Shown here in pieces: positions 22,228 through 30,683 of a stretch of DNA of 64,000 bases. The notes beneath the pieces are model-generated. The model was not told the origin of the DNA. It did not search any database and worked only from the letters and a program-made list of their open reading frames with translations. This stretch comes from Planctomycetota bacterium (lineage in GTDB: Bacteria; Planctomycetota; Planctomycetia; Pirellulales; PALSA-1355), in the NCBI GenBank assembly GCA_003389325.1, contig QQVE01000001.1, positions 1 through 64,000 on the forward strand. The letters are read 5' to 3'. The position numbers were made by a program, and so were the translations under genes. Each line of letters begins with the position of its first letter. Position 1 is the first letter of the stretch.

Positions 22228-24734
22228 GCTTTCTGTACCTGATCGTTCGGTCGTGGCGCCAGCGTCCCGGCCGGGCCGTGCTGTCGGTGATCAGCGTGGC
22301 CACGGCTGTGGCTGCCGTGCTGGGCACGGGATTGGCCCAGTCCAGCGTGCGGCAGGGGGTGGCCAGCTTGTCCGAAGAATTGGACAAGCATCCGGGGATC
22401 GAGATCGTCTCGCTCTCGGGCGACCGCCTCGTGCAGGCCGACGTGCCAGACGTGGCCGACGTGCCGGGAGTCGTAGGCGTGTTTCCGCTGGTAACGCGCG
22501 CGGCGCTGGCACGCGTTCACGGGCAGCGGTTCCGCACCGTGCTACTGGGATTGCCGGTCGATAGCGAGCAGGCGGCCCAGGCACTGATGCTTGCCGAGGG
22601 GCATGCCCCCGCGGCGGCCGACGAAGCCGTGATCTCCTCGGACCTGGCCAAGAGTCTCGATGCCAAGCTGGGCGACCGTTTGATCGTGATCACGCGGCGC
22701 GGGCCCAAGAGCGCCAACGTCGTGGGACTGGCCGACCCTTCGGCGCTGGCGCAATTCGCTCCGGCCGCGGGCGTGGTGCTGCCGCTGGCGGCCGTCCAGG
22801 AATACTTTCGTCTCGAGGGGCAGGTCGATCGGGTGCGCGCGCTGGTCGCGTCGGGCGACCAGCGGGAGGAGGTGCTGGCCGACGTATCGAAGCGCATGCC
22901 CGAGGAAATGGCGGCCCAAATGCCGCCTGCGCCGCTGGAAATGATCGATACGACGCTGCGCTCGACGGAGCTGGCGCTGCAGCTTGCCGGGGCGCTGTCG
23001 ATGGCCATGGCCGCGTTCATCATCCTGAATACCTTGCGGCTGAACTTCAGCGAACGACGGCGCGATCTGGCCGTGGTGCGCGTGCTGGGGGCCACGCGAG
23101 GCCAGGTGCTGGTGCTACATCTGATCGAAGGGCTTGCCCTGGGCGTGGTCGGCACGGCGCTGGGAACGCCCTTGGGCTGGTGGCTAGGGCAGGCGCTGGA
23201 AGGTGCCATGGGAGCGCTGCTCGAAGTCGACATCCCGTCGGCGCAGCTCCCGCTGTCCACGCTCGCGACGGCCCTGGCCTTGGGACCGGCCGTGGCACTC
23301 TTGGCCGCGCTCGTGCCCGCCCTGCAATCGCGCGACGTGCCGCCGGTCGAGGCTTTGGGCGACATGGAACTGCGCCGGGCGGAGCACTTCCCGATGTGGG
23401 CCACCCTGGCCGGCGTTGGGGCCTGGTGCGTGGCCGTGGGGCTGGTGGCACTCGTGGCGACCGAGCGGCTGACGCCCGAGTGGGCGATTCCGGCCGGGTT
23501 GCTGATGCTCGTGGCCTTTATTGCCGTGATTCCGGCCGTGGGCCGACCGCTGCTCTGGGCCCTGCGATGGCTGCTCGCGCCGCTGCTAAAGACCGAGGGA
23601 CGCCTGGCCTCGGAACAATTGCTGGCCCGTTCCACGCGCACCGGGCTGACCGTCGGCGTGCTGGTCGTGGCCCTCAGCGCGGGGCTGGGCCTGGGGACGG
23701 CCATTGTGAACAACGTCGACGACGTGCGCGGCTGGTACCGCCGTTCGCTCTCGGGCGACGTGTTCCTAACCGACCCGGCCGCCGCCGACGAAACGGCCGC
23801 GTCGCAGGAGCGTCCGGATATCAAAGCGCAAGTCCTTGCCAGGCCCGACGTGGCCAGCGTCGTTGAGACGCGATTGATCACCAGCCGCGTCAGCGGTATG
23901 CCGGCGGTGTGCGTGGTGCGCGACTTCGTTCCAGAAGTGGCGTTGCCCTGGGACCTGACGGAGGACGAAGAGCGGCAATTGCGCGCGAAGCTCGACGCCG
24001 GCGAGATCGTGGTCAGCAACGTGCTTGCCCGCAAGCTCGGCATCGAGGTGGACGACGAAGTGCAGCTGGAAATCCAAGGGCATTCCAGCGCGCACCGTGT
24101 GGCGGCGATCGTCAACGATTACCTGCTCGGCGGCCGGGTGGCGTATCTGGGCCTGGCGGCGGCCGAAAAGATTGTCCAGTTGGGGCCGGCGGAATTTTAC
24201 GTCGTCGAGGCGGCGCCCGGCACCCCGGCCGACGTGCTGAGCGCGGAACTCGAAAAGCTGCTGGCTGAGGAAAACATCGTCGTGCAATCGTTCGCCGAGT
24301 TGCGTCGTCAACTCGACGGGCTAATCAACAGCGTCGTGGCCGCGCTCTGGTTGCTGTTAGCTATCGGCTTCTTGATCGGTGGGGCGGCCGTGAGCAACAC
24401 GTTGGTGATGAACGTCCTGGAGCAGACTCGCGAGCTGGGGCTGCTGCGGATCATCGGGATGACGCCTGCCCAGGTGCGCAAACTGGTATTCTGCGAGTCG
24501 TTGCTGCTGGGGCTGTTCGGTGCCGTGATGGGCACTCTGGGCGGCATTACCACGGCTGCGGTGATCCACTTCTGCAACGAGCCCGTGCTGGGGCGGACGA
24601 TCCCCTTCCAGCTCCACGGCTGGCTGCTGGCTGCCAATGCGGGGGGGTGCCTGGTCATCGCCTTGCTGGCAGCCTGGCGACCGGGCCGCCGCGCGGCACG
24701 ACTCGATCTGCTCGAGGCGATCGCCTACGAGTAG
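22224..24734 (+). CDS. FtsX/MacB-like ABC transporter permease
   Basis: An 836-residue permease with the duplicated FtsX layout: N-terminal TM helix (AVLSVISVATAVAAVLGTGL), large extracytoplasmic domain, then TM helices with MAAFIILNTLRLNFSERRRD near residue 260. A second half follows, ending in the FtsX core (AVSNTLVMNVLEQTRELGLL) and a final TM pair near 800. The protein has more TM segments than MacB and resembles double-FtsX permeases of the LolCE/YbbP kind. ATG 22224 overlaps the ATPase stop by four bases. The partner ATPase lies directly upstream; no membrane-fusion protein is adjacent. Substrate unknown. Confidence 0.9.
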   Translation: MSFLYLIVRSWRQRPGRAVLSVISVATAVAAVLGTGLAQSSVRQGVASLSEELDKHPGIEIVSLSGDRLVQADVPDVADVPGVVGVFPLVTRAALARVHGQRFRTVLLGLPVDSEQAAQALMLAEGHAPAAADEAVISSDLAKSLDAKLGDRLIVITRRGPKSANVVGLADPSALAQFAPAAGVVLPLAAVQEYFRLEGQVDRVRALVASGDQREEVLADVSKRMPEEMAAQMPPAPLEMIDTTLRSTELALQLAGALSMAMAAFIILNTLRLNFSERRRDLAVVRVLGATRGQVLVLHLIEGLALGVVGTALGTPLGWWLGQALEGAMGALLEVDIPSAQLPLSTLATALALGPAVALLAALVPALQSRDVPPVEALGDMELRRAEHFPMWATLAGVGAWCVAVGLVALVATERLTPEWAIPAGLLMLVAFIAVIPAVGRPLLWALRWLLAPLLKTEGRLASEQLLARSTRTGLTVGVLVVALSAGLGLGTAIVNNVDDVRGWYRRSLSGDVFLTDPAAADETAASQERPDIKAQVLARPDVASVVETRLITSRVSGMPAVCVVRDFVPEVALPWDLTEDEERQLRAKLDAGEIVVSNVLARKLGIEVDDEVQLEIQGHSSAHRVAAIVNDYLLGGRVAYLGLAAAEKIVQLGPAEFYVVEAAPGTPADVLSAELEKLLAEENIVVQSFAELRRQLDGLINSVVAALWLLLAIGFLIGGAAVSNTLVMNVLEQTRELGLLRIIGMTPAQVRKLVFCESLLLGLFGAVMGTLGGITTAAVIHFCNEPVLGRTIPFQLHGWLLAANAGGCLVIALLAAWRPGRRAARLDLLEAIAYE

Positions 24735-25056
24735 GCAACCTCCGACCCGACGCTAGCCTGCCTGTGGTGGCCCCAAACAGCCGCGTCCGGGGCTAGCCGG
24801 ATTCGATATGATTGGTTTGACCGCGCTGACCTGCTCGCGAGTTCAGAAATCGCGGTCGCGGCGCCGCGCACAATCGCCGGAAAAGCCAAGGTATTTACCC
24901 CTTCCACCCCAATCGCTGCCGCTTGACACAGTATGCGCCTAAACGATAATGCAAGCCACAGCTTGGCAAGCTGAGCATCATACGATGACTAGTGCATTTG
25001 TGGCGTTTTTGTTTTTGCATTAGGCGGCATCCTCCAAGGGTCAGAGCAGTCCGTAA
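24735..25056. other. Regulatory intergenic region upstream of the lipid locus
   Basis: No gene is seen. The left part is unremarkable. The right part is AT-rich and holds the promoter at 24923-24950 and, downstream of it, a short perfect inverted repeat (CAGCTT-GGC-AAGCTG, 24959-24973). That repeat would fall at the start of the transcript and might be an operator or a 5' hairpin. Confidence 0.55.
24923..24950 (+). promoter_or_regulatory. Sigma70-like promoter for the lipid locus
   Basis: TTGACA (24923-24928, perfect) and GATAAT (24945-24950, 5 of 6) are separated by 16 bases in an AT-rich stretch. The predicted start near 24957 leaves a leader of about 100 bases before the ATG at 25057. Confidence 0.7.
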
Positions 25057-26412
25057 ATGACGCAACTAACAAACGGCAAATTGTTCGAGACGGTCTCCAC
25101 AGGATCTGAGCAACAACTCGAACGCGCCCGGCAGAGCATTGCCGGCGGCGACAACAGCACCATGCGCGTGCTGCCCTATCACCTGCCGCTGGTGGCTACC
25201 CGCGGTCAAGGCTCGACCATCTGGGACGTCGACGACAACGAGTACATCGATCTGAACATGGCCTACGGGCCGTTGATCTTCGGGCATCGCCCGCCGGCGG
25301 TGATCGATGCCGTCGTGCGGCAACTGACCGAAAGCGGCAGCCAACTTGGCTTTCCGGCCGAAATGACCGCCCGGGTGGCCGAGAAGGTGAAGCTGCTCTA
25401 CCCGCACATCGAGCTGATGCGGTTCTCGAGCACCGGCAGCGAAGCGATTGCCGCGGCCTTGCGGTTGGCCCGCACGTTTACCGAGAAGCGCTACATCATC
25501 GCCTTTGAAGGGCACTATCACGGTTCGAGCGACGCGATCTTCAACCGCTATCATGCGCCGCTAGAGGATCTGCCCGAGGGGCCGTACGGTCCGGCCACGC
25601 CCGGCACGCTTGGCATGAACGGCGCGCCGCACGACGTGCTGGTCTGCCGTTGGAACTCGCCCGAGGCGCTCGAACAGTGCCTAAGCGACCATGCGGACGA
25701 CGTGGCCGCCGTGATCATGGAGCCGGTGATGGGCAACGGCGGCGTCATTCCGCCCAACCCCGACTTCCTGGACGTGGCCCGCGCCTTGACGCACGAGCAC
25801 GGGGCGCTGTTGATCTTCGACGAAGTGATCACCGGCATGCGGGTCGCTCCCGGCGGCGCGCAGGACCGCTACGGTGTTGAGGCCGACATCACGATTCTCA
25901 GCAAGGCCCTGGGCGGCGGCTTCCCGATCTCGGCCTTGGGTAGCACCCGCGAAATCATGCAGTCGATCGTCGAGGGACGGTTGTTCCACGGCGGCGTTTA
26001 CTCGGGCAACACGCTGGTGATGGCCGCGGCCGATGCCGTGCTGGACGAACTGCACGCCAACAAGGAAGGCATCTATCAGCATCTGGAGAGCGTGTCGGAA
26101 ACCCTGGCCACGGGGGTGGAAGAGATTTTCACTCGGCTGGGCATTCCGCATCGGGTACACTGCGTGGGCCCGATGATCTCGATGGTGCTGACGCACGACG
26201 ACGCGGGTCCGATCACGAGCTATCGCGAGATGCGGCGCCACTGCGATTTCGACAAGTACATTCGCTTTCAGCACCAGCTTCAGCAATCGGGCGTGTATTT
26301 CCACCCGAACCAGTTCGAGCCGTTGTTCCTGTCGACCGCCCACACGCACGAGGACATGGCCACCGTGCTGGAACGGATCGAGGACGGGGCTCGGGCCGTG
26401 CTGCTGGGCTGA
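25057..26412 (+). CDS. HemL-like class III PLP aminotransferase/aminomutase in the lipid locus
   Basis: A 451-residue PLP enzyme of the class III aminotransferase fold, closest in feel to glutamate-1-semialdehyde aminomutase. It shows RFSSTGSEAIAAALRLAR (phosphate binding), EGHYHGSSD, IFDEVITGMRVAPGG (Asp for the PLP nitrogen) and the Schiff-base Lys in ILSKALGGGFPISA (K283). The genuine haem-pathway HemL is at 54963-56267, so this paralogue probably has another substrate. Its gene is two bases before an acyl-activating enzyme gene and begins the operon-like run ahead of the large synthase. Inference: amination of a lipid aldehyde or ketone, or an aminomutase step. It could also act on a small amino-acid precursor. 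Confidence 0.85.
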   Translation: MTQLTNGKLFETVSTGSEQQLERARQSIAGGDNSTMRVLPYHLPLVATRGQGSTIWDVDDNEYIDLNMAYGPLIFGHRPPAVIDAVVRQLTESGSQLGFPAEMTARVAEKVKLLYPHIELMRFSSTGSEAIAAALRLARTFTEKRYIIAFEGHYHGSSDAIFNRYHAPLEDLPEGPYGPATPGTLGMNGAPHDVLVCRWNSPEALEQCLSDHADDVAAVIMEPVMGNGGVIPPNPDFLDVARALTHEHGALLIFDEVITGMRVAPGGAQDRYGVEADITILSKALGGGFPISALGSTREIMQSIVEGRLFHGGVYSGNTLVMAAADAVLDELHANKEGIYQHLESVSETLATGVEEIFTRLGIPHRVHCVGPMISMVLTHDDAGPITSYREMRRHCDFDKYIRFQHQLQQSGVYFHPNQFEPLFLSTAHTHEDMATVLERIEDGARAVLLG

Positions 26413-26414
26413 GA

Positions 26415-27878
26415 ATGGACACCTCGCCGCTGCCTATCCTGGATGCCGCCGAAAGGTACGGCGGCAGATTCGTGGATTTGGACCGCGAGCTAGTCATCGA
26501 GGCGGCCGGGTTTCACGCAGGTCGCCAGGCTCTGGCTACGCGTCTGACTGCCTGGGGCCTCGCGCCCGGGGCACGCGTGGTCGTCTCAGTAAGCAATGGG
26601 CCGCAGTTCGTGGCCACATTGGTATCGATCCTCGCCGCCGGCGGCTCGCCGTTGTTGGTGCATGCCAAGACTCCGGCCACCGAGTTGAAGCGTACGGCGC
26701 TGCGTTTCGGGGCGGAGTTCATCGTGGCCGATGAGTGCCCAGTGGGCGATTTCGAAGCCGAGTCGCTACCCAGCACCACGTTGGAGGCGGCTGACTGGCT
26801 CCAGCTTTCCGCCGGACGGGTCGACTCAGGGACGCCAGGATTTCACGGAGAATTCGCGGCGCTGCCGGGCGTGCCGCTGCATCCGACTTCCGGCACGACT
26901 GGCGTGCCTAAGGTGGCCGTGCGGCCCGGCTTCGCAGCGACCGAAGAAGCAAGACACTACATCGAGACGTTGGGCGTCACCAGCGACGACACGATCATGG
27001 CTGTAGCGCCGATGTGCCACGCCTACGCCTACGGCATGTGTGTGATGGTGCCGCTGTTGAGCGGGGCGGCGGTCGTTTCCATGCGGGGCTTTCAGGCCGG
27101 GAAGGTATTTCAGGGACTGGCACAAGAGCCGGTGACGATCCTGCCCGCCGTGCCGGCGATGCTCGACGTCCTGCTATTCGGGGCGGGCGACCGGCTGCGG
27201 GGCACGGTGCGGACGGTACTTTCGGCCGGTTCCCCACTCTCGGAGCGGACGGCCGAGCGGTTTCATGCGCGCAGCGGGGCGACGATTCGCCCGCTGTACG
27301 GCACGACCGAAACCGGCGGTATCACGATCGCGCCGGCAGGCGAACAGCAGATTGCCGGCAGTTGCGTTGGCCCGCCGATGGAAGGCGTCGAGGCGCAGGT
27401 GCGACCCCATCCCGAACATTCCGACGCGCAGCCGGGCGTGGGGCGGCTGTTCATTCGCTCCTCTTCGATGATGTCGGGCTACCTGGCCAGCGACGGCGTC
27501 GACACTTCGCCCGTGGTCGACGGCTGGTTCGAGACGGGCGACCTGGCCCGCATCGACGAGCACGGCTACATCCACTTGTTGGGGCGCGAGGCCGACGTGA
27601 TCAACGTCGAGGGCCTGAAAGTGATTCCCTCCGAAGTGGAAGAGGTGATCGCGGCGATTCCCGGCGTGGTGGAAGTGAAAGTCTATGCGGGAGCGCGCAA
27701 GAGCGGGGGCCAGTTCATCAAGGCCGCGGTCGTGGCCGAGTCGGCACTCGACGTGCAAACGATCCGCGCCCACTGCGAGAAACACCTGGTTTACTACAAG
27801 CGGCCCGAGCGCATCCATCCCTTGGACGCCCTGCCGCGCTCGCCGGCCGGCAAGATCCAGCGCGACAAGTTGCCTTGA
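26415..27878 (+). CDS. Acyl-activating enzyme (AMP-dependent ligase)
   Basis: A 487-residue ANL-superfamily adenylating enzyme that activates a carboxylate as acyl-AMP and transfers it to CoA or a phosphopantetheine thiol. It shows the P-loop TSGTTGVPKVA (about residue 158), LYGTTETGGI, the hinge region GWFETGDLARIDEHGY and the catalytic Lys near the end in SPAGKIQRDKL. It has no fused carrier or reductase domain. It starts two bases after the aminotransferase stop. Inference: it may load a starter acid onto the downstream synthase or its ACPs. CoA ligase versus acyl-ACP ligase cannot be decided here. Confidence 0.9.
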   Translation: MDTSPLPILDAAERYGGRFVDLDRELVIEAAGFHAGRQALATRLTAWGLAPGARVVVSVSNGPQFVATLVSILAAGGSPLLVHAKTPATELKRTALRFGAEFIVADECPVGDFEAESLPSTTLEAADWLQLSAGRVDSGTPGFHGEFAALPGVPLHPTSGTTGVPKVAVRPGFAATEEARHYIETLGVTSDDTIMAVAPMCHAYAYGMCVMVPLLSGAAVVSMRGFQAGKVFQGLAQEPVTILPAVPAMLDVLLFGAGDRLRGTVRTVLSAGSPLSERTAERFHARSGATIRPLYGTTETGGITIAPAGEQQIAGSCVGPPMEGVEAQVRPHPEHSDAQPGVGRLFIRSSSMMSGYLASDGVDTSPVVDGWFETGDLARIDEHGYIHLLGREADVINVEGLKVIPSEVEEVIAAIPGVVEVKVYAGARKSGGQFIKAAVVAESALDVQTIRAHCEKHLVYYKRPERIHPLDALPRSPAGKIQRDKLP

Positions 27879-27981
27879 AGCGCGACACGTCCCCCAGGCG
27901 CTCGGCGTAGCGCCGCCCTTTGGTCATCTCGTCCGACGGTCACATTTCCACGCGGCACACGCAGGCAATCAGAGGGCCGGC

Positions 27982-28830
27982 ATGAATCTCGGCAATTGGC
28001 AGCTCGACACGATCAACGGCGGCCAGTTCTGGCTCGACGGGGGTGTGATGTTCGGCGTCGTGCCCAAGACCGTATGGAAGAACGTCGTGCAGGCGGACGA
28101 CATCAACCGGATCCCCTGCGCCAACAACTGCGTGCTGGCGCGCGACGGCACACACACCGTGCTGATCGACACGGGCTACGGCGGCAAGTTTGCGCCGCTC
28201 GATCGCCGCTTTTACAGCATGGAGGAGGGTGAGCCGCTCATCGAGGGACTGGCCGCCCTGGGCGTGGCGCCCGAGGACATCGATACGCTGGTGTTCAGCC
28301 ACTTGCACTTCGACCACGTGTGCGGAGCCACGAGGTTCGACGACCAGCGGCGACGCGTGCCGATCTTCAGCCGGGCCCGGCACCTGGTCGGTCGGATCGA
28401 GTGGGAGGACGCCACGGGCCGCCTTCCCGAGTTGGAAAGCGCCTACCCGCTGGACGACATCTTGCCGCTGTACGATGCGGGGCTAATGATGGTCGTCGAG
28501 GATGGTCAGGAACTCGTGCCGGGATTGACCGGGTTCGTGACGGGAGGCCACACGCGGGGGCACATGGCGCTGGTGTTCGAATCGGGCGGCCAAAAAGCGG
28601 CGTACCTGGGCGATATCTGCCCATCAACCGTCCACTTACGGCGGATGTGGCACCTCTCGTACGACACCTTTCCGCTGGAGACGAGGCGACGCAAACCGGA
28701 GTGGCTCGCCAGGGCCGCGGACGAAGGTTGGTGGATCATGTGGAATCACGATCCGCGCTACGGCGCGAGTCGCGTGGCGCGCGACGCGAAGCGCGAGTTT
28801 GTGGCTGTCGAAGCGCGCGCGAAACTGTGA
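27982..28830 (+). CDS. MBL-fold metallo-hydrolase
   Basis: A 282-residue metallo-beta-lactamase-fold hydrolase with the metal motif HLHFDH (residues 107-112), the preceding DTGYGGK, later HTRGHMAL and the metal Asp in YLGDICPS. Such enzymes act as thioesterases, lactonases or glyoxalase-like hydrolases. Within this locus a thioesterase/proofreading or lactonase role is plausible but is inference. The ATG at 27982 is supported by AGGG seven bases upstream; the frame is open further upstream but lacks family similarity. It lies 103 bases after the ligase gene. No signal peptide is seen. Confidence 0.87.
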   Translation: MNLGNWQLDTINGGQFWLDGGVMFGVVPKTVWKNVVQADDINRIPCANNCVLARDGTHTVLIDTGYGGKFAPLDRRFYSMEEGEPLIEGLAALGVAPEDIDTLVFSHLHFDHVCGATRFDDQRRRVPIFSRARHLVGRIEWEDATGRLPELESAYPLDDILPLYDAGLMMVVEDGQELVPGLTGFVTGGHTRGHMALVFESGGQKAAYLGDICPSTVHLRRMWHLSYDTFPLETRRRKPEWLARAADEGWWIMWNHDPRYGASRVARDAKREFVAVEARAKL

Positions 28831-28911
28831 CGTTTGGGTCGTGTCGATCGCGCCGAATTACCCGATCGTCAGCCCCTTCGTAATCGTCGCAATCTCTTTA
28901 TTTACACCATG

Positions 28912-28940
28912 TTGACGTTCTTCCAACCCATTTGTAGAAT
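28912..28940 (+). promoter_or_regulatory. Sigma70-like promoter ahead of the reductase and synthase
   Basis: TTGACG (28912-28917) and TAGAAT (28935-28940) are separated by exactly 17 bases in an AT-rich stretch. The predicted start near 28947 gives a leader of about 90 bases to the ATG at 29037. Confidence 0.68.
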
Positions 28941-29036
28941 CAAGGCTTACGCCGCTTGCCAAGAGCATATAATCCGTGCTTGCTCGCAGGCGGCGTTCTC
29001 AACTTTGAAGTGGTGCCCGGAGCTAGAGACTGCCGC

Positions 29037-30500
29037 ATGAGTTACCTTCTTCTGACAGGCTCCACCGGTTTGGTCGGCCGTCACCTGCTGCGTGACTTGT
29101 TGGCCGCTGAAGTCCCGGTCGCCGCCATGGTGCGGCCCGGCAAGGGCCCCACCACGCTAGCTGGCATCATGGGCCACTGGGAGCAACAGGCCGGCCGCGC
29201 GCTGCCGCGTCCGGTGGTCATCGAAGGCGACTTGTGCCTCGACGAAGTCGTGCCCGACGCGGATCAGCGTCGCTGGTTGAGCGAGCATTGCGACTCGATT
29301 CTGAGTTGCGCCGCTAGCATGACCTTTCGCGAGGACAAGAAGGGCGAGCCTTTCCGCACCAATGTCGACGGCACGCGCCACCTGCTCGAGCTGTGCCGCA
29401 GTGCCGGTATTCGCGACTATCACCAGGTGTCGACCGCCTATATCTGCGGACTCCGCCAGGGAAAAATTCTCGAGTCGGATATCGACGTCGGCCAGACGCT
29501 GGGCAACGTCTACGAGAAGAGCAAACTTGAAGCCGAGAAGATGATTCGCGCGGCCGACTTTCTCGACCAGCGCACCTTCTACCGGCCGGCGAGCGTGCTG
29601 GGCGACTCACGATCCGGCTACGTCACCAGCTTCCACGGCTTTTACCTGCCGCTGCAACTGGCCCACGCCATGGCGGGCCGCGTGCCCGTGAAAGAGATGA
29701 ACGAGCGGTTCTTTGCCAAGCTCGGCCTGCAAGGTCACGAGGGCAAGAACCTCGTGCCGGTCGAATGGCTTTCGGCCGCGATCGTCCACCTGGTGACGCG
29801 TCCGGAACATCATGGCCAGACGTATCACCTGGCGTCGGCCGATCCGGTGCCGGTGGCCAAGATCCAAGAGGTCATTCGCGACGCGATTGAGCGGTACTAT
29901 CCGCGGCCCTTGGCCACGTCGATCACCGAAGCCGAGCTGGCTTCGCTCGAGGGCCTGTTCTACGAGTACATGTCGATCTACGAGTCGCACTGGCGCGACG
30001 ATCCAAAGTTCGACCTGACGAACACCCGGGCGGCTTTGCCGCACCTGCCGTGTCCGTCGATGGACTACGACGCGCTGTTGCGGGTCTCGCGTTATCCGGT
30101 GGAGCGGAACTTCATCGCTCCGCGTCACGAGGTGCCCGCCGTCGATTTCGACGTGGCGGCGCACGTCGAGGGACTGGCCGGCCGGGGCCCCGCGAGCGGC
30201 GAGACGATCGGGCTGCAAGTCAACGGTCCTGGCGGCGGGCAGTGGCAACTGCAACTGGCCGGCGGCGAAATCGCAGCCGTCGAGCGCGGTCTGCCCTCGC
30301 GCGCCGCTCCCGGCTTCTACCTCTCCGCCGCGACGTTTGCACGCCTCGCCCAAGGAGAGAGTTCCATCGTGACGGCGATCAATTCCGGCCGGCTCATCGT
30401 GCACAGCGATGGTCGGCGACAGGACGAGTTCCTCGGCGCACTTGAGCAAATCGTATCCGGCCGCACCAGCGGCCGAGTGGCAACGCATGCAATGAATTAG
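29037..30500 (+). CDS. Thioester-reductase-like SDR fused to an SCP2-like domain
   Basis: A 487-residue protein. Residues 1-350 are an extended NAD(P)-dependent SDR of the NAD_binding_4 (thioester reductase/male-sterility) type. They show TGSTGLVGRHLL, VSTAYICG, YEKSKLEAEK (catalytic Tyr and Lys) and RPASVLGDSRSGYVTSFHG. Relatives reduce carrier- or CoA-bound acyl thioesters to aldehydes or alcohols. Residues about 370-480 look like an SCP2 sterol/lipid-carrier domain (GLQVNGPGGGQWQLQLAGGE; FYLSAATFARLAQGESSIVT). The fusion suggests a hydrophobic substrate. ATG 29037 follows a strong promoter at 28912-28940. The giant synthase follows, so reductive release of its product is a sensible but unproven role. 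Confidence 0.85.
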   Translation: MSYLLLTGSTGLVGRHLLRDLLAAEVPVAAMVRPGKGPTTLAGIMGHWEQQAGRALPRPVVIEGDLCLDEVVPDADQRRWLSEHCDSILSCAASMTFREDKKGEPFRTNVDGTRHLLELCRSAGIRDYHQVSTAYICGLRQGKILESDIDVGQTLGNVYEKSKLEAEKMIRAADFLDQRTFYRPASVLGDSRSGYVTSFHGFYLPLQLAHAMAGRVPVKEMNERFFAKLGLQGHEGKNLVPVEWLSAAIVHLVTRPEHHGQTYHLASADPVPVAKIQEVIRDAIERYYPRPLATSITEAELASLEGLFYEYMSIYESHWRDDPKFDLTNTRAALPHLPCPSMDYDALLRVSRYPVERNFIAPRHEVPAVDFDVAAHVEGLAGRGPASGETIGLQVNGPGGGQWQLQLAGGEIAAVERGLPSRAAPGFYLSAATFARLAQGESSIVTAINSGRLIVHSDGRRQDEFLGALEQIVSGRTSGRVATHAMN

Positions 30501-30683
30501 ACGCGCGTCGGAGACGTCGCCCACCGTTTGCCACGGGCGTGGCCGCTTTGCACGGCCGCCGCAGCGACGGGCGATCCTCTCTCCTAGCGCATCGCATCCC
30601 AGGGAGGGAAAGCGTCCGCGGCGCAATGCCGGCATCACGGAGGTGAGTCTCTGGAATCCCGCAACTTCGAGCGAATCACCAAC
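30501..30683. promoter_or_regulatory. Gap before the synthase with strong Shine-Dalgarno and possible CTG start
   Basis: The 183-base gap ends with a textbook ribosome binding site GGAGGTGAG (30639-30647). It is too far from the ATG at 30684 but exactly 7 bases upstream of an in-frame CTG at 30651. A 6-bp hairpin at 30530-30543 lacks a T tract, so termination before the synthase is not indicated. Confidence 0.5.

Noticed and set aside
30530..30543. Hairpin GCCACG-GG-CGTGGC before the synthase as a terminator
   Set aside because: Only six base pairs and no T tract follows; read-through from the reductase gene is more likely.
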